From contig CAWEVI010000046.1 of the NCBI GenBank assembly GCA_963812475.1, positions 51,760-115,759 of the forward strand: a stretch of 64,000 bases of DNA, in the 5' to 3' direction. Each line of letters starts with the position of its first letter. Position 1 is the stretch's first letter. Of the stretch, positions 27,341-36,857 are shown piece by piece. Below the pieces are notes generated by a model, which was not told the origin of the DNA, did not search any database, and worked only from the letters and a program-made list of their open reading frames with translations. A program made the translations under genes and the position numbers. This DNA comes from JAMXLO01 sp963812475. GTDB taxonomy: Bacteria > Pseudomonadota > Alphaproteobacteria > Acetobacterales > Acetobacteraceae.

Positions 27341-28576
27341 ATGCTGACCCGCCGGGCCACCGCCCAACTTCTCGCCACCACCGCCATCGCCGCCGCACTT
27401 GGCGGCGTTCCCGCATTCGCCGCCGACAAGGTGGTGAAGATCGGCATCGACCTCTCGCTGACAGGCGCCGACTCACAGGGCGCCGGCCGTGTGAAAAATG
27501 CCATCGTCATGGCGTTCGACGCCGCCAACCAGGGGAATACCGTTCCTGGCTACAAGTTTGAGCTGCTGGTGACGGATGACGGGACGGCCACCGCGGGCCA
27601 GTACGATCCGGCGCAGGCGGCGACCAACGCGCGCAAGATGGTCGCCGACAAGGAGGTCGTGGCGGCGATCGGACCGCAGATGAGCGGCGCCGGCAAGGCG
27701 ATGACGCCGATTCTAAGCCAGGGCGGACTGGCGACAATCACGCCTTCATCCACCAATCCCGACATCACCAACCCAAAGTTTGCGGAGCAGTATCGTCCTG
27801 CCGGCAAGCCGATCTATTTCCGCACCGTCACGACCGACGCCTATCAGGGCCCCAACATGGCGAACTTCTTCGCCGAAAAGCTGAAGGTGAAGTCGGTCTA
27901 CGTGCTGGATGACAGCGGCGCCTTCGGCGTCGGCGTGGCAGATTCGTTTCAGAAGCAGGCCGAGGCGAAGGGGATCAAGGTGGCCGGGCGCGATCGGCTG
28001 GATCCGAAGGCTGCCGATTACACGGCGATCCTGACCAAGATCAAGTCGCTGAGCCCGGAGGCGATCTATTACGGCGGCGTGACCCAGGCCGGTGTGAAGC
28101 TCGCCAAGCAGGCCTATGACATCATCCCGAACCTCATCAAGGGCGGACCGGACGGCATGACCAGTTCCGACCTGCTGAGCGGCGCCGGCTTCCCGGCGGT
28201 CGAGGGCTGGTACACGTCGATCGCCGCGCCGCATCTGGTGGAGGACACCAAGGCCGCGCAGTTCATTCAGGCCTTCAAGGCTCGGTTCAATGATTCGCCG
28301 GACGACTACACGATCACCGCCTATGACGCATCGCTGGTCATCCTGGACGCGGTCAAGCGCGTGGCAGCCGCCGGCAAGCCGGTAACGCGCGATGCCGTGC
28401 GCGACGCCATCCAGACCGCCAAGGTGCCGACGATCCAGGGCGTCGTGTCGTTCGACGAGAACGGCGACCTGGCGGATCGCACCGTCAGCGTGTTCCAGAT
28501 CAAGAAGGACACCTCGAAGTCGCTGACCGACGTGTCCGCGCAATACAAGTACATCGACGTGGCCCCGCAGTCCTGA
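27341..28576 (+). CDS. Branched-chain amino-acid-type ABC transporter, substrate-binding protein
   Basis: The 411-residue periplasmic binding protein has a signal peptide (MLTRRATAQLLATTAIAAAL) and begins its mature part DKVVKIGIDLSLTGADSQGAG, typical of LivJ-type type-I folds. ATG 27341 is preferred over 27305 because it starts the signal peptide and has GGGAGA upstream. It leads the Liv-type operon; a hairpin after its stop (28607) probably keeps its transcript more abundant than that of the membrane parts. Ligand may be amino acid, amide or aromatic acid; not determined by sequence. Confidence 0.9.
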   Translation: MLTRRATAQLLATTAIAAALGGVPAFAADKVVKIGIDLSLTGADSQGAGRVKNAIVMAFDAANQGNTVPGYKFELLVTDDGTATAGQYDPAQAATNARKMVADKEVVAAIGPQMSGAGKAMTPILSQGGLATITPSSTNPDITNPKFAEQYRPAGKPIYFRTVTTDAYQGPNMANFFAEKLKVKSVYVLDDSGAFGVGVADSFQKQAEAKGIKVAGRDRLDPKAADYTAILTKIKSLSPEAIYYGGVTQAGVKLAKQAYDIIPNLIKGGPDGMTSSDLLSGAGFPAVEGWYTSIAAPHLVEDTKAAQFIQAFKARFNDSPDDYTITAYDASLVILDAVKRVAAAGKPVTRDAVRDAIQTAKVPTIQGVVSFDENGDLADRTVSVFQIKKDTSKSLTDVSAQYKYIDVAPQS

Positions 28577-28606
28577 CACTACGGGCCTGCTGATGCTCCA
28601 ATCGAT

Positions 28607-28631
28607 CCCTTCCCCGCATCGCGGGGGAGGG
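28607..28631 (+). terminator. Hairpin after the binding-protein gene
   Basis: CCCTTCCCCGC (28607-28617) pairs with GCGGGGGAGGG (28621-28631), one mismatch, loop ATC, then GTTTG. Such a structure between a binding-protein gene and its permeases usually protects the upstream mRNA end or partly terminates transcription. Confidence 0.4.
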
Positions 28632-28794
28632 GTTTGTCGTCAGGCGGCGCTTGCGCCACAACAGGCACGCGGCTTGCTTGTCTCGCCGCCAATCCGGAAA
28701 GCCGGGACAAACTGGGAGACCACCAAATGCCGACGCGCCACGTGGCCGTAAGCGCAGTCGCCGCCGCTGTCGCGGTCCTGAGACATCGCGCACA

Positions 28795-29724
28795 ATGACA
28801 ACCTTCGATCTCCTGCTGCAGCAGACCATCAACGGTCTGAGCCTGGGGGCGATGTACGCGCTGCTCGCACTCGGGTTCACGTTGGTTTACGGCATCCTCG
28901 AACTGATCAACTTCTCGCACTTCAACGTCTTCATGGTCGGCTCGTTCGTCGCCCTGTTCGTGCTCCAGGGGTTCGGGCTGTCCGGTCAGGAGGTGATCCT
29001 GACCGGCCTGCCGCTTGCCGGCGTCCTGTTGGCGACGTTCCTGATCACCATGGCGTTCTGCGGCGGTCTCGGCGTCGTGGTCGAGCGGATAACCCTGCGT
29101 CCCTTGCGCAACGTCAAAGGGCCAGCCGCGATGATCACCTCGATCGGCGTCTCCTACATTCTGTTCAACGTGATCCTGCTGACCGTCGGCGCGGATTCGA
29201 AGAACTTCCCCAATCCGTTGCCGACGATCCGCTGGCAGATCGGCGGAGCCACGCTGGACTTTCGCGTCGTGCTGATCTGGGCGATCGCGCTGCTGCTGAT
29301 GGGGATCCTGTATATGTTCGTGCAGCGCTCCCGCATGGGCAAGGCAATGCGGGCGACGGCACAGGACGCAGAGGCCGCTCGCATGATGGGCGTCGAGGTG
29401 GACAAGGTCATCATGATGGCCTTCTTCCTCGGCTCCGCGCTGGCCGGCGCGGGCGGCCTGATCTTCGGGCTCTATTACAACTTCACCAGCTTCATCATCG
29501 GCTTCACTGCGGGTCTGCGCGCCTTTACCGCGGCCGTGCTGGGCGGCATCGGCAACGTGCCGGGTGCCATGGTGGGCGGCGTGCTGATCGGCCTGATCGA
29601 GGCGATGGGCGGCCAGTTCATCGCCACCGCCTGGACCGACGTGATCATCTTCTCGATCCTTGTGCTGGTGCTGGTATTCAAGCCGGCCGGTCTGTTCGGG
29701 CGGATTGCGCCCAATAAATCGTAA
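28795..29724 (+). CDS. Branched-chain amino-acid-type ABC permease (LivH-like)
   Basis: The 309-residue inner-membrane protein (MTTFDLLLQQTINGLSLGAM) has about eight hydrophobic segments and the LivH signatures ALGFTLVYGILELINFSH and EAARMMGVEVDKVIMMAFFLG. The upstream frame is open to 28651, but the extra residues are Arg/Pro-rich and not family-like, so ATG 28795 is taken. It pairs with the LivM part of the fusion protein downstream. Confidence 0.92.
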   Translation: MTTFDLLLQQTINGLSLGAMYALLALGFTLVYGILELINFSHFNVFMVGSFVALFVLQGFGLSGQEVILTGLPLAGVLLATFLITMAFCGGLGVVVERITLRPLRNVKGPAAMITSIGVSYILFNVILLTVGADSKNFPNPLPTIRWQIGGATLDFRVVLIWAIALLLMGILYMFVQRSRMGKAMRATAQDAEAARMMGVEVDKVIMMAFFLGSALAGAGGLIFGLYYNFTSFIIGFTAGLRAFTAAVLGGIGNVPGAMVGGVLIGLIEAMGGQFIATAWTDVIIFSILVLVLVFKPAGLFGRIAPNKS

Positions 29725-29753
29725 GGTGGGCAAATCATGAGAGAGCGCCGCGC

Positions 29754-31802
29754 ATGAACGCCACCGCTTCCGCCGCCGTCTCGGTTCTGGCGCGACCGTT
29801 CACCCGCATCCCCGAAGCGAAGCGGCGCCGGCTTGGGCTGCTGCTGCTGACCGCGGCCGCACTGGCATTCCCGTTCCTGCATGACAACGACGCCGACGTG
29901 GACAGCATGGCCAATGCGGCCGCCTACGCCACACTGGCGCTGGGGCTGAACATCGTCGTCGGCTTCGCGGGCCTGCTCGACCTGGGCTATGCCGCATTCT
30001 TCGCCATCGGTGCCTACACCTACGGCATCCTGACCGCGTTCCAGTTGCAACCTGAGTGGAGCGCGTTCTGGGAGCCGTTCCACTTCCTTGGCCTGGTCGC
30101 CAAGATGCCGGGCGAGACAGGCGACGGCAGCGTGGTGCACTTCACCCTGTCGTTCTGGCTCGGCCTGCCGTTGGCCGCGGGCCTGGCGGCGTTCTTCGGC
30201 ATCCTGTTCGGCGCGCCGACGCTGCGGTTGCGCGGCGATTACCTGGCCATCGTGACGCTGGGCTTCGGCGAGATCGTGCCGATCGTCGTGCGCAACTGGT
30301 CGGACCTGACGAATGGCGCCGCGGGGTTGAACGGCGTCGCCGCGCCTCGTCTGTTCGGCTGGAGCTTCGGCGTCGATGCACGGCCGTATTACTACGTTGC
30401 GATCGGGATGGTCGCGCTGCTGGTCTTCGTCAGCATCCGATTGCGTGATTCCCGCATCGGCCGCGCGTGGATGGCGATCCGCGAGGACGAGATCGCGGCC
30501 GGCACGATGGGCGTCGACCGGACCAAATTCAAGCTGCTGGCGTTTGCGATCGGCGCCGCATTCGGCGGCATGACGGGCGTGTTCTATGTCGCCAAGTTGC
30601 AGACCGCGACACCGGAAATGTTCGGGTTTCCAGTATCGGTCATGATCCTGGTGATGATCGTGTTCGGTGGCATCGGCAGCGTGTGGGGCGTGGTGCTGGG
30701 CGCGTTCATCCTTCAGTTGCTGCAGTCCTGGTGGCTGCAGGACCTGTCCGAATGGCTGCATGCGCTGGGGCGGCTGGTCGACAGCGGCATGCTGCAGCGG
30801 ATCGATCTCGTTCCATCGATCGAGTTGATCTTTGGCCTGATCCTGGTTGGCATGATGCTGTTTCGTCGTCAGGGACTGATCCCGGCGACGCGTCCGCAGC
30901 CTCCGCTGAGTTTCGACCAGCAGCATGCCGAGATCAGGCGCGGCGGCTTTACCGGTCTCAAGCTTGCCGGACTGGGCGGCGATGTGCGCACCGGAGCGGC
31001 GGCGCTCGAGGTGAACGGCCTGACGGTGCGGTTCGGCGGCCTGACCGCATTGGACAAGATCGATCTGGTGGTGCCGACAGGCGGCGTGGTGGCGGTGATC
31101 GGGCCGAACGGCTCCGGCAAGTCAACGCTGTTCAACGCGATCACCGGCCTTGTGCCGGCGGAGGAGGGTTCCATCCGGTTCCACGGCGAAGAGATCATGG
31201 GGCTGCCGGACTATCAGATACTGGCAAAAGGCATTGCGCGCACGTTCCAGAACCTGCGGCTGTTTGCCAATCTGACAGTGATGGAAAATGCGCTGATCGG
31301 CCAGCACGCGCGACTGCGTACCGGCACGATCGCCGCCATCTTCCGTCCGCCGGGGACCAAGGCCGAGGAAGTCCGCGCGCGCGAATGGGCGATGGAGATC
31401 TTTGCCATTTTCGGCAACCGGCTGACGCCGCGCGTGGGACAGATGGTGAGCGGGCTGTCGTACGCCAATCGCCGTCGCATCGAGATCGCGCGCGCGTTGG
31501 CATCGCGTCCGCGCATCCTGCTGCTCGATGAGCCGACCGCGGGGATGAACCCGGCGGAGACTTTGGAACTTGCAGAGCAGATCAAGAGTTTGAACGGACT
31601 TGGACTGACGGTGCTGCTGATCGAACACAAGCTGGATGTGGTGACCACGCTGGCCGACACCGTCTATGTGCTCGACCATGGCGAGGTGATCGCGCACGGC
31701 AAGCCGGACGAAGTGCGACGAGACGAGGAGGTGCTGCGCGCGTATCTTGGTCGCAATGCGCAGGCGTCCATGGCGGGTGTGGGGACGGCGCATGTTGCTT
31801 GA
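29754..31802 (+). CDS. LivM-LivG fusion: ABC permease with fused ATPase
   Basis: One 682-residue frame joins two subunits normally encoded separately. Residues about 1-385 are the LivM permease (ALGLNIVVGFAGLLDLGYAAFF; WMAIREDEIAAGTMGVD; VFGGIGSVWGVVLGAFI). Residues about 415-675 are the LivG ATPase with Walker A GPNGSGKSTL, signature LSYANRRRIEIARAL and Walker B LLLDEPTAGMNPAE. The signature LSYAN replaces LSGGQ; this is common in LivG. No stop or frameshift separates the parts. The last 11 bases overlap livF, so all ATPase parts are coupled. Confidence 0.93.
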   Translation: MNATASAAVSVLARPFTRIPEAKRRRLGLLLLTAAALAFPFLHDNDADVDSMANAAAYATLALGLNIVVGFAGLLDLGYAAFFAIGAYTYGILTAFQLQPEWSAFWEPFHFLGLVAKMPGETGDGSVVHFTLSFWLGLPLAAGLAAFFGILFGAPTLRLRGDYLAIVTLGFGEIVPIVVRNWSDLTNGAAGLNGVAAPRLFGWSFGVDARPYYYVAIGMVALLVFVSIRLRDSRIGRAWMAIREDEIAAGTMGVDRTKFKLLAFAIGAAFGGMTGVFYVAKLQTATPEMFGFPVSVMILVMIVFGGIGSVWGVVLGAFILQLLQSWWLQDLSEWLHALGRLVDSGMLQRIDLVPSIELIFGLILVGMMLFRRQGLIPATRPQPPLSFDQQHAEIRRGGFTGLKLAGLGGDVRTGAAALEVNGLTVRFGGLTALDKIDLVVPTGGVVAVIGPNGSGKSTLFNAITGLVPAEEGSIRFHGEEIMGLPDYQILAKGIARTFQNLRLFANLTVMENALIGQHARLRTGTIAAIFRPPGTKAEEVRAREWAMEIFAIFGNRLTPRVGQMVSGLSYANRRRIEIARALASRPRILLLDEPTAGMNPAETLELAEQIKSLNGLGLTVLLIEHKLDVVTTLADTVYVLDHGEVIAHGKPDEVRRDEEVLRAYLGRNAQASMAGVGTAHVA

Positions 31803-32514
31803 GTTCAAGGACGTCGACACCTACTACGGCGACCTGCACGTCCTGAAACAGGTGAACTACTCGATCGGCGAAGGCGAGATCGTTTCGCTGCTCGGGGGAA
31901 ACGCGTCCGGCAAGTCCACCACGATGAAGACCATCATGGGCGTGGTGCGCCCGACGCGTGGAACCGTGATCTATCAGGGCGAAGCGATCGAGCGCATGCC
32001 GACGGCCGAACGCGTGCGGCGCGGCATCGCACCGGTGCTGGAGGCGCGCCGGCTGTTCCCGCGCATGACCGTTTTCGAAAACCTGGAGATGGGCGCGTAC
32101 CTGCGCAAGCGCGGCCCTGAATTCGACCAGGACCTGGAGCGTGTCTATGCGCTGTTTCCGCGCGTGAAGGAGCGCCGCAGTCAGATCTCCGGCACGTTGT
32201 CCGGCGGGGAGCAGCAGATGGTGGCGATGGGACGCGCGCTGATGGCGCGCCCCAAGCTGCTGTGCATGGACGAGCCGTCGATGGGTCTGTCGCCGAACCT
32301 GGTCGAGCAGGTGTTCGACATCATCCAGGAAATCAACCGGCAGGGCATGACGATCTTCATGGTGGAGCAGAATGCCAATATGGCGCTGTCCATCGCGCAT
32401 CGGGCCTATGTGCTGCAGACCGGGCAGGTGGTGCTGTCCGGCACCGCGGCAGAACTGCGGAAGAACCCGCTGATCCGCGAGGCGTATCTGGGCGAAATGC
32501 AGGTGACCGTGTAA
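31792..32514 (+). CDS. Branched-chain amino-acid-type ABC ATPase (LivF-like)
   Basis: The 240-residue cytosolic ATPase (MLLEFKDVDTYYGDLHVLKQ) has Walker A GGNASGKSTT, signature LSGGEQQMVAMGRAL, and Walker B LLCMDEPSMGLSP. It should pair with the LivG half of the preceding fusion. ATG 31792 overlaps the end of that gene. A frame open from 31747 adds non-family residues and is discounted. It closes the Liv-type operon, 12 bases before a symporter gene. Confidence 0.93.
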   Translation: MLLEFKDVDTYYGDLHVLKQVNYSIGEGEIVSLLGGNASGKSTTMKTIMGVVRPTRGTVIYQGEAIERMPTAERVRRGIAPVLEARRLFPRMTVFENLEMGAYLRKRGPEFDQDLERVYALFPRVKERRSQISGTLSGGEQQMVAMGRALMARPKLLCMDEPSMGLSPNLVEQVFDIIQEINRQGMTIFMVEQNANMALSIAHRAYVLQTGQVVLSGTAAELRKNPLIREAYLGEMQVTV

Positions 32515-32526
32515 GGGGAGGCAGCC

Positions 32527-33795
32527 GTGCAGCAGCAGGTTGCGGTCGGCGGGACCATATCTGCGACCGGTCCTCGTGCCGTCATGGCCGCGGTCATCGG
32601 CAACGGGCTCGAGTGGTACAACTTCATGTTGTACGGCGTGTTCGCCTCAATCATTGCGAAGCTGTATTTCCCCACCGCGAATGCTTTGACCTCGCTGCTG
32701 CTGTCGCTCGGCACGTTTGCCGTCGGGTTCTTCATGCGCCCGCTCGGTGCCGCCGTGCTGGGTGCCTACTCCGACCGGAACGGGCGCAAGGCGGCACTCT
32801 CGCTCACCATCATGCTGATGTGCATCGGCACCGCGATGATCGCGCTCTTGCCGACCTTCGCGCAGATCGGCCTTGCCGCGCCGATCCTGCTGATGGTTGC
32901 GCGGCTGATGCAGGGGTTCTCCACCGGCGGCGAAATGGGCAACGCCACGGCCTTCATGCGCGAATACGCCCCCGAGGGTCGTACCGGCTATTACGTAAGC
33001 TGGGTCTATGCCTCCTCCAGTCTGTTCATCGCACTGGGCTCGGCTGTCGGCACTATCGTCTCGCGCGGGTTCAGTCCCGAAGCGCTGGAGACGTGGGGCT
33101 GGCGCGTGCCGTTCCTGCTCGGGTTGCTGATCGGCCCGGTCGGCTACGTGTTGCGCACGCGCATCGCCGATCCGCCCGCGCATCGGCAGACGCACGAACC
33201 CACCGGCACGCCGTTTCGCGATGTCGTCACCAAACATCCGATGGAGGCGTTTGCGTCGGGCGCGTTGATCACGCTCTCCACCATCTGCACCTACACGCTG
33301 CTGATCTATACGCCGGTCTATGCCGTGCGGGCGCTGCATTTGCCGCAATCCGCCGGTTTCACCGCGACGATGGTGGGTACCGTCACGGCCGGCGTTCTGA
33401 TCCCCGTGTTCGGACACTTCGTCGATAATCTGGGCCCGCGATGGTTCCTGCGCGCCGCACCGGTGCTGCTGTTCGTGCTGGCCTGGCCGATGTTTGCCCT
33501 GGTCAACGCATCGCCGAGCCTCGCGACATTGCTAATCTATCAGCTTGTGTTCGGCGTGGTGATCGCGATGTATCAGGGGCCGATCCTCAGCGGAATCGGA
33601 GACATGTTTCCTAATCGGACGCTTGCAACGGGGCTTGGCCTGGCGGACAACATCGCCGTGTCGGTGTTCGGCGGCACGGCCGCATTCACGATCACGTCGC
33701 TGATCGCCCTTACCGGATCCAACATGGTGCCGGCTTTCTACATTATGGGTGGCGCGGTGGTTGGTCTGCTCGGCACGCTGCCTTTGCGCCGGTAG
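32527..33795 (+). CDS. MFS transporter, metabolite:H+ symporter (MHS) type
   Basis: This 422-residue, twelve-helix protein starts with GTG at 32527 behind AGGGGAGGCAGCC. It has the MHS-family opening AAVIGNGLEWYNFMLYGVFA, the loop 2-3 motif GAYSDRNGRKAAL and RLMQGFSTGGEMGNATAF. Relatives import citrate, proline/betaine, ketoglutarate or shikimate with protons. It follows livF by 12 bases, so an organic-acid substrate related to the Liv-type operon is likely. Confidence 0.9.
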   Translation: MQQQVAVGGTISATGPRAVMAAVIGNGLEWYNFMLYGVFASIIAKLYFPTANALTSLLLSLGTFAVGFFMRPLGAAVLGAYSDRNGRKAALSLTIMLMCIGTAMIALLPTFAQIGLAAPILLMVARLMQGFSTGGEMGNATAFMREYAPEGRTGYYVSWVYASSSLFIALGSAVGTIVSRGFSPEALETWGWRVPFLLGLLIGPVGYVLRTRIADPPAHRQTHEPTGTPFRDVVTKHPMEAFASGALITLSTICTYTLLIYTPVYAVRALHLPQSAGFTATMVGTVTAGVLIPVFGHFVDNLGPRWFLRAAPVLLFVLAWPMFALVNASPSLATLLIYQLVFGVVIAMYQGPILSGIGDMFPNRTLATGLGLADNIAVSVFGGTAAFTITSLIALTGSNMVPAFYIMGGAVVGLLGTLPLRR

Positions 33796-33805
33796 GGTGC
33801 GGCGC

Positions 33806-34864
33806 ATGGGCAGAAAAGATAGGTTCACCACAAAGACGCGAAGACACGAAGGACGGTGGTTGACTTCGTGTCTTCGTGTCATTGTGGTGAGCTTGCTTCT
33901 TATTGCAACCGCGCATGCTGCCGACCCGGTGCGTCTGGGCCTTCTTCACACGCTCTCTCCCGCGCCGTTCTACATTGCGCAGGAGCGCGGCTATTTCCGT
34001 GACGAAGGCATCGACCTGACCTTCCGCTTCTTTGAGGCCGCGCAGCCGATCGCCGCGGCGGCCGTCTCCGGCGACATCGATGTCGGCGTGACCGCGCTGA
34101 CCGGCGGGTTCTTCAACCTCGCCGAGAAGGGCGCGCTGAAGGTGATCGGCGGCGGCCTGCACGAACAACGCGGCTACGAGGGGTCCGCGATCCTGGTTTC
34201 CAACAAGGCGTTCGCGGCAGGCCTGACCTCGCCGGACAAACTTGCAGGCCGCAGCTTCGCCATCACGCAATACGGCTCATCATTCCACTACATGCTTGGC
34301 CGCATCGCCGAGGCCGAACATTTCGATGCCGCCAGCGTGACGCTGCGGCCGGTGCAGCAGATCGCCAACATGGTCGCGGCGGTTGGCAGCGACCAGGTGG
34401 ACGCGACGATCGCGATCGCCTCGATGGCGAAGCCGCTGGCGGCGGGCGGACAGGTGCACATCATCGGCTGGGCGGGCGATATCGTGCCGTATCAGATCAC
34501 CGCCGTGTTCACCACGGTGCCGATGATCGCACAGCACGCCGATGTGTTGAAGCGTTTCGCGCGCGCATATCAGAAGGGTGTGGCGGATTATCGCGCGGCG
34601 TTCCTGCGGCTGGATCCGGAGGGCCGTCCGATCATTGATGCCACGACCGACGCAGTAATCCCGCTGATTTCCAAATACGTCTTCACCGGCGATCCGAATG
34701 CGCGCGACAAGATCATCAGCGGTGTGGGCTATTATGACGAGGGTGCGGCGCTCGATGTGGCCGACGTGATCGCACAGCTCAAATGGTTCAAGGCGCAGGA
34801 TCTGGTGAAGGGCGACGCCGATCCGCAATCGGTGATCGACACGCGCTTCCTGCCGACACGATGA
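33806..34864 (+). CDS. NMT1/SsuA-type ABC transporter substrate-binding protein
   Basis: The mature part from ADPVRLGLLHTLSPAPFYIAQERGYFRDEGIDLTF is a typical NitT/TauT-family binding protein (type-II fold, about 330 residues) for sulfonates, nitrate, pyrimidine precursors or aromatic compounds. The signal peptide is unusual: residues about 7-29 (FTTKTRRHEGRW...SCLRVIVV) are encoded by a 66-base palindromic repeat at 33825-33890. Start at 33806 gives an n-region with many Arg/Lys; a TTG at 33860 would give a shorter clean signal peptide of about 20 residues. The stop overlaps the ATPase ATG. No permease follows; the closest match is at 49373. Confidence 0.85.
   Translation: MGRKDRFTTKTRRHEGRWLTSCLRVIVVSLLLIATAHAADPVRLGLLHTLSPAPFYIAQERGYFRDEGIDLTFRFFEAAQPIAAAAVSGDIDVGVTALTGGFFNLAEKGALKVIGGGLHEQRGYEGSAILVSNKAFAAGLTSPDKLAGRSFAITQYGSSFHYMLGRIAEAEHFDAASVTLRPVQQIANMVAAVGSDQVDATIAIASMAKPLAAGGQVHIIGWAGDIVPYQITAVFTTVPMIAQHADVLKRFARAYQKGVADYRAAFLRLDPEGRPIIDATTDAVIPLISKYVFTGDPNARDKIISGVGYYDEGAALDVADVIAQLKWFKAQDLVKGDADPQSVIDTRFLPTR
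33825..33890. repeat. Palindromic repeat inserted in the signal-peptide region of a binding-protein gene
   Basis: Arms 33825-33851 and 33864-33890 (27 bases each) are reverse complements with two mismatches, around a 12-base centre. The arm motif (ACAAAGACGCGAAGACACGA) belongs to a repeat type I know from many unrelated bacterial genomes, usually intergenic. Here it lies in frame within a coding sequence, between the start and the hydrophobic core of a signal peptide. Confidence 0.75.
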
Positions 34865-35655
34865 GTGCCGGCCTGCGGCTGGTTCTGCGTGGCGTGCGAC
34901 ACGCCTATGGCGACCTTGCCGTGCTGGAGGATATCGATCTGGTTGCCGAACCCGGTGAGGTGATGGTGCTTGTCGGTCCTTCGGGATGCGGCAAATCGAC
35001 ACTGCTCGGCATTATGGGTGGTCTGCTGGCGCCGCTCTCCGGCGAGGTGCGCTGTGAGGGTGACGTCGCCGATGACTGCCTGAACCCGTTCACCTATGTG
35101 TTCCAGGACTTCGCGCTGCTGCCATGGCGCACGGTCGCGGGTAATATAGCGTTGGTGCTGGAGGATCGTCTGCCGCGCGCCGAACGCGCCGCGCGCGTGG
35201 CGGAGGTGCTGGCATTGACCGGCCTCGCTGAATTCGCCGGGGCCTGGCCGCGGCAACTTTCCGGCGGCATGCGCCAGCGGGTTGGTATCGCGCGCGCACT
35301 TGCCGTCCGGCCGGCGTGCCTGCTGATGGACGAACCGCTGTCATCGCTCGACGCTCAGACACGCGATCTGCTGCTGGACGAATTCGCCGCGCTGATCGAA
35401 CGCGCCGGAACCACCACGATCTATGTCACGCACAACCTGGCCGAGGCGGTACGGCTGGGCCAGCAGATCATCGTGCTGTCGCGACGGCCAGGGCGCGTGC
35501 GGTCGATCCAGCGCATCGATCGGCCGCTTGCGGGTCGGGGCGCGGCCGATCCGGATCTGCAGGCAATCGAGACCGCGCTATGGCGTCTGGTCCGCGACGA
35601 TGCCGCCGCCGCCGAGCGCGAAATCGAGGGAGTGACAAATCCACGGCGTCGGTGA
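34861..35655 (+). CDS. ABC transporter ATPase, SsuB/TauB type
   Basis: The 264-residue ATPase begins MSAGLRLVLRGVRHAYGDLAV with Walker A GPSGCGKSTL, the Q-loop in YVFQDFALLPWRTV, signature LSGGMRQRVGIARAL and Walker B LLMDEPLSSLD. These features place it with nitrate/sulfonate/taurine importers. Its ATG overlaps the binding-protein stop (ATGA). A third component, the permease, should follow but does not; a hypothetical membrane protein gene and then the mobile island come next. Confidence 0.92.
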   Translation: MSAGLRLVLRGVRHAYGDLAVLEDIDLVAEPGEVMVLVGPSGCGKSTLLGIMGGLLAPLSGEVRCEGDVADDCLNPFTYVFQDFALLPWRTVAGNIALVLEDRLPRAERAARVAEVLALTGLAEFAGAWPRQLSGGMRQRVGIARALAVRPACLLMDEPLSSLDAQTRDLLLDEFAALIERAGTTTIYVTHNLAEAVRLGQQIIVLSRRPGRVRSIQRIDRPLAGRGAADPDLQAIETALWRLVRDDAAAAEREIEGVTNPRRR

Positions 35656-35716
35656 CGTGGTTCATAGCGTGCGACACGAAAGTTATGGTGTCGTGGCCGT
35701 CCATAGGGTGGGGATC

Positions 35717-36805
35717 ATGGGTGTAATGTCCGTGCTGTCGCCATTTGCCATTCTGCGCCAGCTTCGCAGCGGCAAGGAGTCCTCGACGTTCGAGCGGCTT
35801 GGCCGTTCGCGCCACGTTGCCGACCTGCGGCTGATCTTCTCGGTCACCGTCATCATGATGGTCGTCGGCGTCATTGCCGCCGTGGCGTTCTGCTTTGAAT
35901 ATCAGGTGGTCAGCAATTGGAAGGAACTGCACGCGAACGACAGCGCGTGGCCCTGGGTACGGCAGGCATTCGGCGCAATCGTCGCCAGCGGGCCGTTCGT
36001 TGGCGCGATCTGCATCCTCGGCGGCGGCGTGCTTGCGTGGACCTATCAGACCGGCAGTGCGCGGCTCGGCGTGGTCGATCTGTTCGCCTGCGAAATCGCC
36101 ACGCTGTGCCGCGTCGGCGCGGTGGTCGATATGGTGCCGCGCTATGTCGAACTCTTCGAGGCCGGTCCACATGCGGTACGGCCGCATGTGGTCGATGGCG
36201 ACGCGCCGACCGACGGCAGTCGATTCAGCTCGCAGGAAAGCTATTTTCCGGTGTTCGATGCATCGGTGAAGGATCTGCAGGCGCTGGAAGCCGACGTTGT
36301 CAAACACGTCACTGCCTTCTACACCTACATGAAGGTGATGCGCGATACGTTGCGCAAGCTTGCCGACATCAAGCCGCTCACGGACGGCGACCACCACGAT
36401 GATTGGCACCGTGCAATCTGCAGCGTCATCTACATGCAGTTCCTCGGCCTCGAAAGTGCGCGCAAGGCGATCAAGGATCTGGTCGAGTTCGAGCCGACAC
36501 AGGCCGAGGACATGATCACCGTCCTGCTCAGCGAGCTTCCCGCCTATGGCTTTCTGCGCGAGCAGTTCCAGGGCGATCTGCGACAGCGCCGGCTGCAAGC
36601 GCGCGATCAGGACTATCGCCGCGAGGTCCCCGCGCTGTACCGGCTCGCGATGGCGGGAACGGGGTCGCAATGGGATGCGGCGAAAGACCTTGCGGCGGAG
36701 ATGATGAAGCGGTTCGATCTTGTCCTGGTGGACACGCCGACGGAGCGGGTCCGCAGGGCCACCCTGAAGGTGACCATCCCGACTTCTGCTACAGTTGGGG
36801 CGTAG
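35717..36805 (+). CDS. Hypothetical membrane protein
   Basis: The product of about 362 residues is not recognised. Two membrane segments lie near the N-terminus (LIFSVTVIMMVVGVIAAVAF and ASGPFVGAICILGGGVLAW), followed by about 240 soluble residues rich in charged helices (ADVVKHVTAFYTYMKVMRD; KDLVEFEPTQAEDM). This suggests an anchored protein with a cytosolic helical domain. ATG 35717 is preferred; ATG 35726 and a GTG at 35657 are alternatives. Codon use matches the neighbours, and it lies only 61 bases after the ATPase gene, so it may be cotranscribed. Confidence 0.6.
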   Translation: MGVMSVLSPFAILRQLRSGKESSTFERLGRSRHVADLRLIFSVTVIMMVVGVIAAVAFCFEYQVVSNWKELHANDSAWPWVRQAFGAIVASGPFVGAICILGGGVLAWTYQTGSARLGVVDLFACEIATLCRVGAVVDMVPRYVELFEAGPHAVRPHVVDGDAPTDGSRFSSQESYFPVFDASVKDLQALEADVVKHVTAFYTYMKVMRDTLRKLADIKPLTDGDHHDDWHRAICSVIYMQFLGLESARKAIKDLVEFEPTQAEDMITVLLSELPAYGFLREQFQGDLRQRRLQARDQDYRREVPALYRLAMAGTGSQWDAAKDLAAEMMKRFDLVLVDTPTERVRRATLKVTIPTSATVGA

Positions 36806-36857
36806 CTGCCGCGTCACGGCGAGCCCCCTGGTCAGGCCCAGCCTGGACGCAGACGAA

